Assembly: GCA_039931555.1 (NCBI GenBank)
Contig: JBDTRP010000167.1
Coordinates: 1 to 64,000 of the forward strand
Origin: JAENVT01 sp039931555
GTDB lineage: Bacteria; Actinomycetota; Acidimicrobiia; Acidimicrobiales; Ilumatobacteraceae
DNA: 64,000 nt
Direction: 5' to 3'
The notes beneath the pieces were generated by a model. The model did not search any database and was not told the origin of the DNA. It saw nothing but the letters and a program-made list of their open reading frames with translations. The translations under genes and the position numbers were made by a program. Positions 54,133 through 63,091 of this stretch are shown piece after piece (the first letter of the stretch is position 1; the number at the start of each line of letters is the position of its first letter).

Positions 54133-55650
54133 GTGAGTCACGACGATCTCGACCTCGAGCCAGACACCATCGGCAGCGGGCTGGCGGCAGAGAAGGCAAA
54201 GCGACTGGGCAAGATCGGGGCATTGCGCGACAGCGGGACCAACCCCTACCCCTACCGGTTCGACCGCTCCCACTCCCTCGGCGACGTGCGCGCCCAGTTC
54301 GACACGCTCGAGCCCGGCACCGAGACCGAGCACCGCGTCACCGTCGCGGGTCGGATGATGCTGCGTCGCCAACAGGGCAAGCTGATCTTCGCCACCTTGG
54401 TCGATCGCAGCGGGGAGGTGCAGTTGTTCGTGTCCAAGGCGGTGATCGGCGATGACGGATTCGAGGCGTTCGGCGAGTTCGACCTCGGCGACTGGCTCGG
54501 GGCAGAAGGCACGGTGATGACCACCCGCAAGGGCGAGCTGAGCGTGAAGGTGGACCGCGTCGAGTTGTTGGCAAAGGCGGTACGGCCGATGCCCGACAAG
54601 TGGCACGGCCTCACCGACACCGATACCCGGTTCCGCCAGCGATACGCCGACCTGATCGTCAACGAAGAGGCTCGTCGGGCGTTCCGCATTCGTCACGAGA
54701 TCATCTCCAGCTTTCGTCGCACGCTGCAGGCCGACGGCTTCATCGAGGTCGAGACACCGGTGCTGCACCTCGAGGCCGGCGGAGCGCACGCCAGACCGTT
54801 CGTCACCCATCACAACACGCTCGACATGCAGCTGTACCTGCGCATCGCCCTCGAGCTGCACCTCAAGCGGCTGATCGTCGGCGGGATGGAGCGCGTCTTC
54901 GAGATCGGGCGAATCTTCCGCAACGAGGGGATCTCGACACGCCACAACCCCGAGTTCACGATGATGGAGCTGTACCAGGCCTTCGCCGACTACTCGGAGA
55001 TGATCGACATCACCGAGCGGCTGATCACGCAGGCGACCATCGATGCCACCGGCACCTCGGTCGTCACGATCGGTGAGGAGCAGGTCGACCTGGCCCAGCC
55101 GTGGCGGCGGGCACGGATGATCGACCTCACCAGCGAGGCGATCGGCACCGAGGTGCACCCGTCGATGCCGGTCGAAGCGCTGCGAACGCTCGCCGAGCAG
55201 CACGGCGTCGGGTGCAACCCGTCGTGGGGCAGCGGCAAGATCATCGAAGAACTGTTCGAGGCGACCGCCGAATCGTCGTTGATGCACCCGACCTTCGTCA
55301 CCGGTCACCCCGTGGAGATCTCACCACTGGCACGAACCGACCGGAACGATCCGTTCCTGACGGAGCGCTTCGAACTGTTCGTCAACGCGCGCGAGTTGGC
55401 CAACGGCTACAGCGAGCTCAACGACCCGGTCGAGCAGCGGGCCCGCTTCGACGACGAGCAGGCAGCGCGCGAGGCCGGCGACGCCGAGGCAGGGACGGTC
55501 GACGAGGACTACCTTCGGGCTCTGGAGTACGGCATGCCGCCGACCGGAGGCCTCGGCATCGGAATGGACCGCGTGGCGATGTTGATCGCCGGCGTGTCGT
55601 CGATCAAGGAAGTCATCCTGTTCCCGACACTTCGCCCGGAGGTGATGTAG
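54133..55650 (+). CDS. lysS: Lysyl-tRNA synthetase, class II
   Basis: A 505-residue class II aminoacyl-tRNA synthetase. The N-terminal OB-fold anticodon-binding domain covers about residues 60-165. Motif 2 is in F-E-I-G-R-I-F-R-N-E-G near 258 with T-R-H-N-P-E-F-T, and motif 3 is G-G-L-G-I-G-M-D-R near 476. The K-x-x-x-x-F/W-R-Q-R-Y-A-D-L block typical of LysRS lies near 168-178. The gene is immediately followed by dapD, with the ATG of dapD directly after the lysS stop, linking lysine use and lysine synthesis in one transcript. The start is a GTG; no ribosome-binding site is evident. Confidence 0.96.
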   Translation: MSHDDLDLEPDTIGSGLAAEKAKRLGKIGALRDSGTNPYPYRFDRSHSLGDVRAQFDTLEPGTETEHRVTVAGRMMLRRQQGKLIFATLVDRSGEVQLFVSKAVIGDDGFEAFGEFDLGDWLGAEGTVMTTRKGELSVKVDRVELLAKAVRPMPDKWHGLTDTDTRFRQRYADLIVNEEARRAFRIRHEIISSFRRTLQADGFIEVETPVLHLEAGGAHARPFVTHHNTLDMQLYLRIALELHLKRLIVGGMERVFEIGRIFRNEGISTRHNPEFTMMELYQAFADYSEMIDITERLITQATIDATGTSVVTIGEEQVDLAQPWRRARMIDLTSEAIGTEVHPSMPVEALRTLAEQHGVGCNPSWGSGKIIEELFEATAESSLMHPTFVTGHPVEISPLARTDRNDPFLTERFELFVNARELANGYSELNDPVEQRARFDDEQAAREAGDAEAGTVDEDYLRALEYGMPPTGGLGIGMDRVAMLIAGVSSIKEVILFPTLRPEVM

Positions 55651-56580
55651 ATGAGCGCCGCACGCATCGCGTGGGGACGTGGGCTGGCAACGATCGCCGC
55701 CGATGGCTCCGTGCTCGACACGTGGTACCCCGACCTCGGCCTCGGCGAGTTCGATCCATCCGCGGTCCTCGTCGACCGCGACACCGCCAATCGGCACGAC
55801 ACGGTTCGCGGCGTCGAGGTGCGCGCGATCGAGACTTCGATCGATCTCGACGCGGCGCCCACGACGCCCAGCGACATGTACCTCCGGCTGCATCTGCTGT
55901 CGAACCGACTGTGCGCGCCACGCACGATCAACCTCGACAACGCGTTCGGGTTGCTGACGAACGTGGCCTGGACCAACCTCGGGCCCGTTGCCGTCGATCA
56001 GGTCGATTGGGTCCGGTGGCGCATGCGCTCGACCGGTCAGTTCCTGACGGTGCACGGTGTCGACAAGTTCCCGCGGATGACCGACTACGTCGTGCCGAGC
56101 GGCGTGCGAATTGCCGATGCTGACCGAGTGCGTCTCGGCGCACACCTGGCAGCCGGCACGACGGTGATGCACGAGGGGTTCGTCAACTACAACGCCGGCA
56201 CGCTCGGTCGTTCGATGGTCGAGGGTCGCATCTCGGCCGGCGTCGTCGTCGGCGACGGCAGCGACATCGGCGGCGGCGCGTCGATCATGGGCACGCTCTC
56301 GGGTGGCGGCAAGGACCAGATCACCATCGGCGAACGCTGTCTGCTCGGCGCCGAAGCCGGTATCGGCATCAGCCTCGGCGACGAGTGTGTCGTCGAAGCC
56401 GGGCTGTACGTCACCGCCGGCACGCTGGTGAAGTTGCCTGACGGCGAGGTGGTCAAGGCGCGCCAGCTCAGCGGTGCGAGCGGCCTGTTGTACCGGCGCA
56501 ACAGCCAGACGGGCGCGGTCGAGGCCATCCCCCGTTCCGTGGCCTGGGAAGGGCTCAACGCCGCGCTGCATCACAACTGA
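55651..56580 (+). CDS. dapD: 2,3,4,5-tetrahydropyridine-2,6-dicarboxylate N-succinyltransferase
   Basis: Catalyses succinylation of tetrahydrodipicolinate in the succinylase branch of meso-diaminopimelate and lysine synthesis. The 309-residue protein has an N-terminal helical domain and a left-handed beta-helix with hexapeptide repeats from about 150 to 265. It includes V-N-Y-N-A-G-T-L-G near 177, the active-site loop with M-V-E-G-R-I-S-A-G-V-V-V-G near 188, and G-G-G-A-S-I-M-G-T-L-S-G-G near 209. These are typical of the actinobacterial DapD group (mycobacterial Rv1201c type). The start abuts the lysS stop. The product also feeds peptidoglycan crosslinking. Confidence 0.94.
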   Translation: MSAARIAWGRGLATIAADGSVLDTWYPDLGLGEFDPSAVLVDRDTANRHDTVRGVEVRAIETSIDLDAAPTTPSDMYLRLHLLSNRLCAPRTINLDNAFGLLTNVAWTNLGPVAVDQVDWVRWRMRSTGQFLTVHGVDKFPRMTDYVVPSGVRIADADRVRLGAHLAAGTTVMHEGFVNYNAGTLGRSMVEGRISAGVVVGDGSDIGGGASIMGTLSGGGKDQITIGERCLLGAEAGIGISLGDECVVEAGLYVTAGTLVKLPDGEVVKARQLSGASGLLYRRNSQTGAVEAIPRSVAWEGLNAALHHN

Positions 56581-56729
56581 GAAATGATTGTGCGCGCAAG
56601 CACCTCCCGTGCCACAGGAGCACAAGGGGCTCACCTCATCTGGGGAGCGATCCTCGGGTATCTCTCCGCTCGGCGCAAGCACACCCGGCCCGCTCGCGTT
56701 CAGGCCTCGCCCGCGGGCATGATGTCCTG

Positions 56730-58457
56730 GTGATCGACCACTATCGCCAAGCCTGCACCGACCTCGACGCCGGGCCGTTCGCCACCACCGAGATCGTTGT
56801 GCGCGGCGTGCCCATGCGGGTGTTCACGGCTGCACCGCCCACGCTGCGCGCGCTGTGGCAACTCGCCGCGGTCCATGCCAACAAGACCTACGTCGTCTAC
56901 GAAGACGAGCGGCTGACGTACGCTGAGGTGCAAGCGAGCGTGCGATCCCTCGCCCACTACCTCCATCACACGTGCGGCGTCGGCCGCGGAGACCGTGTCG
57001 CGATCGCGATGCGCAACTATCCCGAGTGGGTGATCTCGTATTGGGCGACCGTCTCGATCGGCGCAGCCGTGGTCGGCATGAACGCGTGGTGGACGAGTGC
57101 CGAGATGCAGTACGCGCTCACCGATTCTCGACCGAAGGTGTTGGTCGCCGACGACGAGCGCCTCGAACGCGTCCTTCCGATCCTCGAGAGCCTCCGCGCG
57201 GCGTCACCGCTGCACCTCGTGTCGATACGCACCGATCGCCCGCTGCCCTCCGACTCCGTCCGATGGAGCGACGTCGTGCAGCCCGACGCCGCGCCGGATG
57301 CGTTGCCTGACGCTGACATCGACCCCGACGACGATGCCTGCATCTTCTACACCTCTGGCACGACCGGATCCCCGAAGGGCGCACAACTGACGCACCGCGG
57401 CTCGATCCACAACCTCCTCAACATCGCGTACATGACCACGGCGATCTCGATGGCCGACGCCAGGGCTGTTGCAGCCGGTGACGTGGCGGCGCCCACGTCG
57501 CCCCCGACGGCGCCGGCGCAGATCGTCATCATGGCGCCCACACCGCTGTTCCACGTCACGGCCTGCAACTGCCTCATGCACCCGGCAACGCTGGCCGGTG
57601 GCACCGTCGTGTTCACTCGCAAGTGGGATGCTGGCCGGGCGCTCGAGCTGATCGAGCGCGAGCGTGTCACCAACTTCTCCGGCGTTCCCACCATGAGCCG
57701 CGAGCTGTTGGCTCATCCGGATTGGGCGACGCGCGACACCAGTTCACTCGGCGGGATGACCGGCGGCGGCGCTGCAGTACAGCCCGACCTCGTCGGCAAG
57801 ATCGACAAGGCGTTGAAGAACGGTGTGCCAGGCACCGGCTACGGGCTCACCGAGACACACGGCATCGTCACCGCCAACTCGGCACGGCTGTACCTGGCCA
57901 AGCCCGACTCGGCCGGCCCGATCGTGCCGACGCTCGATGCCAAGCTGGTCGACGACGATGGCAGCGAGCTGGCGCCGGGCCCCGACGTGGTCGGCCAGCT
58001 CTGCGTGCGCGGACCCATCGTGATCAAGGGATACCTCCACCGTCCCGAGGCGACCGCCGACGCGATCCGCGACGGTTGGTTCAACACCGGCGACATCGCC
58101 CGCATCGACGAGGACGGTTTCGTGTTCATCGTCGACCGCGCCAAGGACATGGTGTTGCGCGGTGGCGAGAACGTTTACTGCAGCGAGGTCGAGACCGCGA
58201 TCTACCAGCACGACGCCATCGCCGAAGCCGCGGTCTTCGGCATCCCCGACGAGCGACTCGGTGAAGAGGTCGGCGCCGCCGTGGTGCTGCATGCAGGCGA
58301 AACGCTGACCAAGGCAGAGCTGCAGCAGTTCCTTGCTGAGCGCATCGCCAAGTACAAGATCCCGTCGGCGATCTGGTTCCTCGACCAACAACTTCCTCGA
58401 AATGCGAACGGCAAGTTCGTCAAACGCGAGCTGCGAGCCCAACTGCTCGGCGCGTGA
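56730..58457 (+). CDS. Acyl-CoA synthetase / fatty-acid-CoA ligase
   Basis: A 575-residue ANL superfamily enzyme that activates a carboxylic acid to its CoA thioester through an acyl-adenylate. The P-loop F-Y-T-S-G-T-T-G-S-P-K-G is near residue 207, the Y-G-L-T-E-T-H-G motif near 370 and G-W-F-N-T-G-D-I near 447. The C-terminal acyl-adenylate lysine lies in N-A-N-G-K-F-V-K near 562. Relatives act on medium/long-chain or aromatic acids; the acid cannot be read from the sequence. An insertion of about 20 alanine/proline-rich residues near 245-262 separates two core motifs. It stands alone, 149 bases after dapD. The GTG start lies six bases after CATGAT. Confidence 0.88.
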   Translation: MIDHYRQACTDLDAGPFATTEIVVRGVPMRVFTAAPPTLRALWQLAAVHANKTYVVYEDERLTYAEVQASVRSLAHYLHHTCGVGRGDRVAIAMRNYPEWVISYWATVSIGAAVVGMNAWWTSAEMQYALTDSRPKVLVADDERLERVLPILESLRAASPLHLVSIRTDRPLPSDSVRWSDVVQPDAAPDALPDADIDPDDDACIFYTSGTTGSPKGAQLTHRGSIHNLLNIAYMTTAISMADARAVAAGDVAAPTSPPTAPAQIVIMAPTPLFHVTACNCLMHPATLAGGTVVFTRKWDAGRALELIERERVTNFSGVPTMSRELLAHPDWATRDTSSLGGMTGGGAAVQPDLVGKIDKALKNGVPGTGYGLTETHGIVTANSARLYLAKPDSAGPIVPTLDAKLVDDDGSELAPGPDVVGQLCVRGPIVIKGYLHRPEATADAIRDGWFNTGDIARIDEDGFVFIVDRAKDMVLRGGENVYCSEVETAIYQHDAIAEAAVFGIPDERLGEEVGAAVVLHAGETLTKAELQQFLAERIAKYKIPSAIWFLDQQLPRNANGKFVKRELRAQLLGA

Positions 58458-58511
58458 GCCAGCTTGCTCCCACGTTCTCAGATCCAGCGCATCGCCTGGG
58501 CTGCAACGTCA

Positions 58512-59138
58512 TCAACGCAACGCTGCTTCGATCCGATCGAACGAACTCGGCGGGTCTGTCGGATCGAAGAACACCGTCGACAGACCAACAGCTTCGGCAC
58601 CTCGCAAGTTGATCCGTTGATCGTCGACGAACACCACATCGGCCGGATCCGGATCGTCGAACGCCTCGAGCGCCAACTGAAACGCACGCGGATCCGGCTT
58701 GAGGTATCCGGTGATCGAACCATCGACGATGAAATCAAATTGATCGATGACCGAAATCGCCTCCATCCAGTCCGGGCCGTGGAAGGCGTGCATGTCATTG
58801 GTCAGTACTCCCACAACGCGGCCTGCCGCACGATGACGATTGATCAGCTCAGTCATCCTTGGACGCACCAGATAGTCACCGGGCGGCTCATAGAAGTGGC
58901 GCATCAGACCGCGAAGATCGAGACCGAACGGCGCACCGCGCACCGACCAGTACTCGCGCTCGGTGATCTCGCCGGCCTGCCAGCGTACGTACTCGGGATC
59001 GCTGGCTGCATCGAACGGCCCGCGCCACGTCATTGAGCCCAGGGTCTCCTGCGCCTTACCGATCAGCTCGAACGGTGTCAACAACACCGGCCCCCCGAAG
59101 TCGAGCAGCAGATGCTTCAGCGATGGTGTCGTGGTCAC
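58512..59138 (-). CDS. HAD superfamily hydrolase (subfamily IA)
   Basis: A 208-residue haloacid dehalogenase-like phosphatase. Motif I is L-L-L-D-F-G-G-P-V near residue 10; the second acidic residue of D-x-D is replaced by G, as in many HAD-IA members with D-F-G-G. Motif II is in V-L-T-N-D near 111, motif III is the K of Y-L-K-P-D-P-R near 147, and motif IV is V-V-F-V-D-D near 168. The helical cap covers about 20-95. It could dephosphorylate a small metabolite. It lies downstream of the split phosphotransferase operon on the same strand but is separated from it by a long hairpin, so co-transcription is not obvious. The start is a GTG. Confidence 0.85.
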   Translation of the reverse strand: MTTTPSLKHLLLDFGGPVLLTPFELIGKAQETLGSMTWRGPFDAASDPEYVRWQAGEITEREYWSVRGAPFGLDLRGLMRHFYEPPGDYLVRPRMTELINRHRAAGRVVGVLTNDMHAFHGPDWMEAISVIDQFDFIVDGSITGYLKPDPRAFQLALEAFDDPDPADVVFVDDQRINLRGAEAVGLSTVFFDPTDPPSSFDRIEAALR

Positions 59139-59255
59139 GGCACCAGTACATCAGCATGGACTTCCCTCGGACAACGCCATCGTTCGGTCCGGCGGAACGG
59201 TCGGCCGCGCTCGGTGCGCCAGCGGCCGAGGGGTCGTGCGACGACCGGCGCGACA

Positions 59256-59325
59256 ACCTCTACCTGTTTGTGTGTCGCCAAGTGAGGGCCGAAGACGCGT
59301 GGCGACACACAAACCGAGCAGAGGT
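59256..59325. repeat. Long interrupted inverted repeat, possible terminator
   Basis: Arms GTTTGTGTGTCGCCA (59266-59280) and TGGCGACACACAAAC (59300-59314) are perfect complements over 15 bases around a 19-base spacer. A second outer pair ACCTCT / AGAGGT (59256-59261 and 59320-59325) extends the stem after a small bulge. It lies just beyond the end of the PEP-utilising gene, in a 213-base gene-free gap, where a terminator would be expected. No T-run follows on the minus strand. I see nothing else in this gap. Confidence 0.75.
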
Positions 59326-59351
59326 CGAGGCAGGTTGGCGGATGGACGGGA

Positions 59352-61160
59352 TCAGTCGAGGATCGTCACCACGCCGTTGTCGCCGTCGACGCGCAGGCGC
59401 ATGCCTGTCTTGATCGACTTGGTCGCGAACGCGGTACCAGTCACCGCTGGCAAGCCGTACTCGCGACACACGATCGCGGCGTGGCTCATCATTCCTCCCG
59501 AGTCGGTGACGGTCGCGGCGATCCGCCGGAAGATCGGCGCCCACGACGGCGCCGTGACCGGGGCGACCAGGATCTCGCCATCTTGGATCTCGGAGACCTG
59601 ATCGGCGCTGCTCAACACGCGCGCGATGCCCTCCACGACGCCCGGCGAGGCGGCAAAGCCACTGAGCCCGCCATCGGCGCTGACACCACCCAACCACTTC
59701 TGGATCGAGTCGCTGGTGATGCCCCACAGCATGATCGTGAACGGCTCGGTCACCACGTCGGGCGGCGCGCCGAGGGCGGGCGGCGCATCCCAGGCCTGAC
59801 ACGCGGCCATGATCGCCCGGCGCTTGGCGACCACCTCGGGCCAGTACGACGGGCCGCGTGGCGCAACGCCGGCAGCCCACGCGAACGTCATGTCGCTGAT
59901 CGCCGTCGGGATCTCGTCGCGCTTGAGCATGAAGATGTCGTCGGCGTCCTGCCAGAACCCTTCTTTCATGAACACGCTCGACAACTCACGCATCTTGCGC
60001 CACATCACGCTGATGCCCCAGTGCTCGACGTAGAAGTTGTGGTTCTCGACGTAGTGGAAGACCGTGCGGCTGAGACCCAACTTGGCCTCGAAGTTGGCCT
60101 TGTCGTCGCCGTCGAGCAGATCGATGTACTCGGATGCAACACGGTCGCGTTCGGCGATCACAGCCGCTTGCGGCGTATCGATCTCCTCCCCCGCCTGCAG
60201 CTTGCGGATGTATCCGCGCATGAACGAGAACGGGATGTCGAGACGCTCGGCCCACACCGCATCGGTGTGGTAGAAGCCGGTCCCGTTGGAGTAGTTGAAC
60301 CACGGGTACTGCGCGGTCGCGTACTCCTTCAACCACGCTTCACCGCCTACTGCTGACTGCACCGCGGCCAACACCTGATCCACGGTCCCCTCGCACAGCA
60401 GGTCGCCGAGACCGGTGTCGACCGCCAGCCGAGCCAGGCGCCGCAGCTCCTCGTCGGGGCGGAACAGGTCGACGTCGATGCCCGCGACCATCTTGGCGAT
60501 CGACAGGTCGGGGATGTTGGGAAAGACCTGCTTGCAGAACCCGAAGTAGTCGAGGTACGCGGCGTAACCGAGGTTGAGCATCTCGAAGTGCAATTGCCAC
60601 AGCTCCAGCGAGAGGTCGACCAACTGGTGGTACTCGTGCTGCAGGTCGTACACATTGCTGCGGCCGGCATGACCAGTGACGACGTCGAGGTCGACCATGT
60701 CGGGCAGCGGCTCGAAGTTCAGCGCCTCGAGTTTGCCGATCACGACCTTGGCCTTGTCGATCCATTCGGCCTCGATCGCATCCCAATTGGCGAAGTAGTG
60801 ACCGGCACGTTGCATGAAGTGGTCGACCCGACCGGGGATCTCCGATGGATCGGCGACCGGTACCGGCGACAGGAAGAAATAGCCGTTGAGGATGCGGATG
60901 TCGATGCCCATCGCCGGCGGCACGATGTAGTGACGGCTGTTGTACGAACCCAGCGATGCAAACGCGTACTCGACCAAGCTGGCGTCGAACGGCGGCATCA
61001 CCGTAGGGAGGTGAATTGCGTCGCGGAACCAGAACACCGACTCGTCGTACGACCGGCGGGCCTCGCTGAACAGCAGGTGATAGTGGTACAGGTCTTCCCA
61101 ACCCTCGGCCCCCGGCGGTGTACTGATGGAAAACGGACTGTCGAAACGATCCTTGGTCAT
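59352..61160 (-). CDS. PEP-utilising enzyme, swivelling-histidine chain of a split phosphotransferase
   Basis: A 602-residue protein ending in the phosphohistidine domain of PEP synthase, pyruvate phosphate dikinase and rifampicin phosphotransferase: D-S-G-G-M-M-S-H-A-A-I-V, with His560 as the phospho-acceptor. About 470 residues before it form a helical region with Y-H-Y-H-L-L-F-S-E-A-R near residue 26 and N-Y-S-N-G-T-G-F-Y-H-T near 292. This is a possible acceptor-binding domain. The ATP-binding domain is missing but is encoded by the next gene upstream in the operon. Sizes and order resemble alpha and beta subunits of phenylphosphate synthase (Thauera), or a rifampicin phosphotransferase cut in two. 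The true substrate is unknown. An Asp/Gly-rich C-terminus follows the histidine. Confidence 0.83.
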   Translation of the reverse strand: MTKDRFDSPFSISTPPGAEGWEDLYHYHLLFSEARRSYDESVFWFRDAIHLPTVMPPFDASLVEYAFASLGSYNSRHYIVPPAMGIDIRILNGYFFLSPVPVADPSEIPGRVDHFMQRAGHYFANWDAIEAEWIDKAKVVIGKLEALNFEPLPDMVDLDVVTGHAGRSNVYDLQHEYHQLVDLSLELWQLHFEMLNLGYAAYLDYFGFCKQVFPNIPDLSIAKMVAGIDVDLFRPDEELRRLARLAVDTGLGDLLCEGTVDQVLAAVQSAVGGEAWLKEYATAQYPWFNYSNGTGFYHTDAVWAERLDIPFSFMRGYIRKLQAGEEIDTPQAAVIAERDRVASEYIDLLDGDDKANFEAKLGLSRTVFHYVENHNFYVEHWGISVMWRKMRELSSVFMKEGFWQDADDIFMLKRDEIPTAISDMTFAWAAGVAPRGPSYWPEVVAKRRAIMAACQAWDAPPALGAPPDVVTEPFTIMLWGITSDSIQKWLGGVSADGGLSGFAASPGVVEGIARVLSSADQVSEIQDGEILVAPVTAPSWAPIFRRIAATVTDSGGMMSHAAIVCREYGLPAVTGTAFATKSIKTGMRLRVDGDNGVVTILD

Positions 61161-61188
61161 GGCAATTCCCCCAATGTGAGTGCGATTG

Positions 61189-62256
61189 TTAGTGCTTGAC
61201 TTGGACGGGCCGCAGCATGTTGCTGACGACCCCTTCGACGCCGGTGTGAACCCCCTGGCTCACCTGGCGCGGCTTGTTGCTCCACACCGTCTCCGGGCGG
61301 CTCTGCAGGAGGTGAACGGTATACGCACCTCCGTCGTCGACGGTCACCGCCCATTCGACGTCTTGCGGCCGACCGAAGTGCTTCTCAGCCTGACGGGCCA
61401 GTTTGGCGATCGACTTGATCTCGTCATCGCTCAGGCTGGGCGCAGTGCTGCGGTCCGCGTCGAGTGGTCGCTCGACGACCCTGCCGCCCTCGATGCAGCA
61501 CTCGAGCTCCTTGACAGACACGGTGCGTTTGGTGATCTCGAAGATCACCTTGTCGATCATGTAGTTGTCGGGCGTGACGCTGCCCGACACCACCGATTCA
61601 CCGAGCCCGAACGCTGAATCGATGACGATGGTCGAGCGATCCCCGTTGGTGGGGTTCAACGTGAACGCGACCCCGGCCGCCCTCGGCAACACCATCTGTT
61701 GGACGGCGACGCTCATGGCCACGTCCGCGTGTGGGTAGCCGTTCTCGTGGCGGTACGAGATCGCCCGATCCGTGTACAGGCTGGCCCAGCACCGCACGAC
61801 GTGGTTGACCACGTTGTCCGCGCCGCAGATCCACAGGTAGGTGTCCTGCTGGCCGGCGAACGAAGCGTCGGGCTGATCCTCGGCAGTGGCACTCGACCGC
61901 ACAGCGACGGCGAGGTCGTCGATGCCGGTCTGATCGCACAACTGGCGATACCCGTCGCGGATCACCGCTTCGGCGGCCTGCGACGGGCCGGCGTCGAGCA
62001 CCATCTGGCGACACCGACCGGCAGCCTCGGTCAAAGCGTGCAGGTCGTTGACATCGAGGCTGTCGAGCAGCTCATGGAGGTGAGGCCCGACGTGGTCCCT
62101 GCCCATTGAGTCGGCGAAGGCATGCGTGGTGACCGCGAAGCCGGGCGGCACGGGCAGTCCGGCACGGGTCATCGCGCCGAGGCTGGCGCACTTTCCGCCG
62201 ACGATCGGCTGGTCGAGTTCGTGATAGTCGTGAAAGAAGATGGCGTGGTCCGCCAC
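61189..62256 (-). CDS. PEP/pyruvate-binding (ATP-grasp) chain of a split phosphotransferase
   Basis: A 355-residue stand-alone N-terminal domain of PEP synthase type. It shows V-G-G-K-C-A-S-L-G-A-M near residue 20, the signature V-R-S-S-A-T-A-E-D-Q-P-D-A-S-F-A-G-Q near 120 and Q-S-R-P-E near 333, with K-W-like E-W-A-V near 312. It would transfer phosphate from ATP to the histidine on the partner chain encoded 28 bases downstream. There is no swivelling domain or PEP-binding barrel in this chain. The start is taken as the GTG at 62256 that overlaps the stop of the upstream gene by one base (TAGTG); a GTG two codons earlier is also in frame. Coupling to the di-iron oxidase gene is therefore tight. 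Confidence 0.86.
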   Translation of the reverse strand: MADHAIFFHDYHELDQPIVGGKCASLGAMTRAGLPVPPGFAVTTHAFADSMGRDHVGPHLHELLDSLDVNDLHALTEAAGRCRQMVLDAGPSQAAEAVIRDGYRQLCDQTGIDDLAVAVRSSATAEDQPDASFAGQQDTYLWICGADNVVNHVVRCWASLYTDRAISYRHENGYPHADVAMSVAVQQMVLPRAAGVAFTLNPTNGDRSTIVIDSAFGLGESVVSGSVTPDNYMIDKVIFEITKRTVSVKELECCIEGGRVVERPLDADRSTAPSLSDDEIKSIAKLARQAEKHFGRPQDVEWAVTVDDGGAYTVHLLQSRPETVWSNKPRQVSQGVHTGVEGVVSNMLRPVQVKH

Positions 62257-62960
62257 TACCACGACACCCCTTCGTAGGCGTCCCAGCAGCGACGCGTCGC
62301 CTCGGCACCGGCAAAGTAGGCAGCACGCGCCGACCGGCGCTTCGCGTCGGTGTCGAGGTAGCGCTCGGCGAACTCGCCGACGTGGCCACCGTGGTCCTCG
62401 TCGACCGTGATGTGGATCGTGTGGAAGGCGTAGTCGTCGGGTTCCAGCAAGTCTCCGTAGTGGTGCTTGAAGCCGTCGACGGCACGGATGTACGCCGGCG
62501 GGATCTGGTTCTCGATCCCCAGGCTGGCGCCGAACTGGAACTCGTACCACGGGCGTTGGTGAGCCAGGTTGTAGAGAAAGCTCTCACTGAGCACTGCTTC
62601 GACGTTGGGGGTCGCCTCGGTGATCACCTCGTCGGGCGCGCCGAGCGCGCGGGTGAACTGGAACAGCCAGTGGAGGTGGCCGTGGCCAGACTTCGACTGA
62701 ATGCCGAGCACCTCCTCGCCGATGTTCTCGATGACGGCCTCGGTCATCTCGTACGGGATTCGCCCGAGCCAGATCGACAGGAAGCGACGCGTGTGGAACG
62801 TCACCCCGTGGTAGTGCTGGCGTGCCCAGCCGACGAGCTCTTCCTTCGTCGCCTCGCCCTGCACCACGCGTTCGACCCACCGCGCCTTGTCGAGCGTGCG
62901 GCCCGAGGCGATCAGTTCCTCGCGCATCTCTTCTACGAATGCTTCACCATCGAACGACAT
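62256..62960 (-). CDS. TenA/PqqC-like haem-oxygenase-fold di-iron oxidase candidate
   Basis: A 234-residue all-helical protein of the TenA/PqqC/CADD group. The late helix carries H183-x3-D187-x2-H190 (H-I-T-V-D-E-D-H), the ligand motif known from haem-oxygenase-like di-iron oxidases. Other likely ligands are E82/E83 in N-I-G-E-E, H93 in S-G-H-G-H and E150 in L-G-I-E. PqqC itself is metal-free and TenA uses a cysteine, neither of which fits here, so an oxygen-activating enzyme is preferred. It is the first gene of the operon; GAGGGGG about ten bases upstream is the strongest ribosome-binding site in the window and fixes the start. The next gene overlaps its stop by one base. Confidence 0.82.
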   Translation of the reverse strand: MSFDGEAFVEEMREELIASGRTLDKARWVERVVQGEATKEELVGWARQHYHGVTFHTRRFLSIWLGRIPYEMTEAVIENIGEEVLGIQSKSGHGHLHWLFQFTRALGAPDEVITEATPNVEAVLSESFLYNLAHQRPWYEFQFGASLGIENQIPPAYIRAVDGFKHHYGDLLEPDDYAFHTIHITVDEDHGGHVGEFAERYLDTDAKRRSARAAYFAGAEATRRCWDAYEGVSW

Positions 62961-63091
62961 CTGGCGTACCCCCTCGGTTTCGCGCGCCGGTCGCACTGTT
63001 GCACCACAGCACAGTTCGCTCAAGGTCACTGTTCCGCTTAACGGAACGAAAGGGACGACGTTCGATGCACCGGTGCTGCGATGATGAACCC

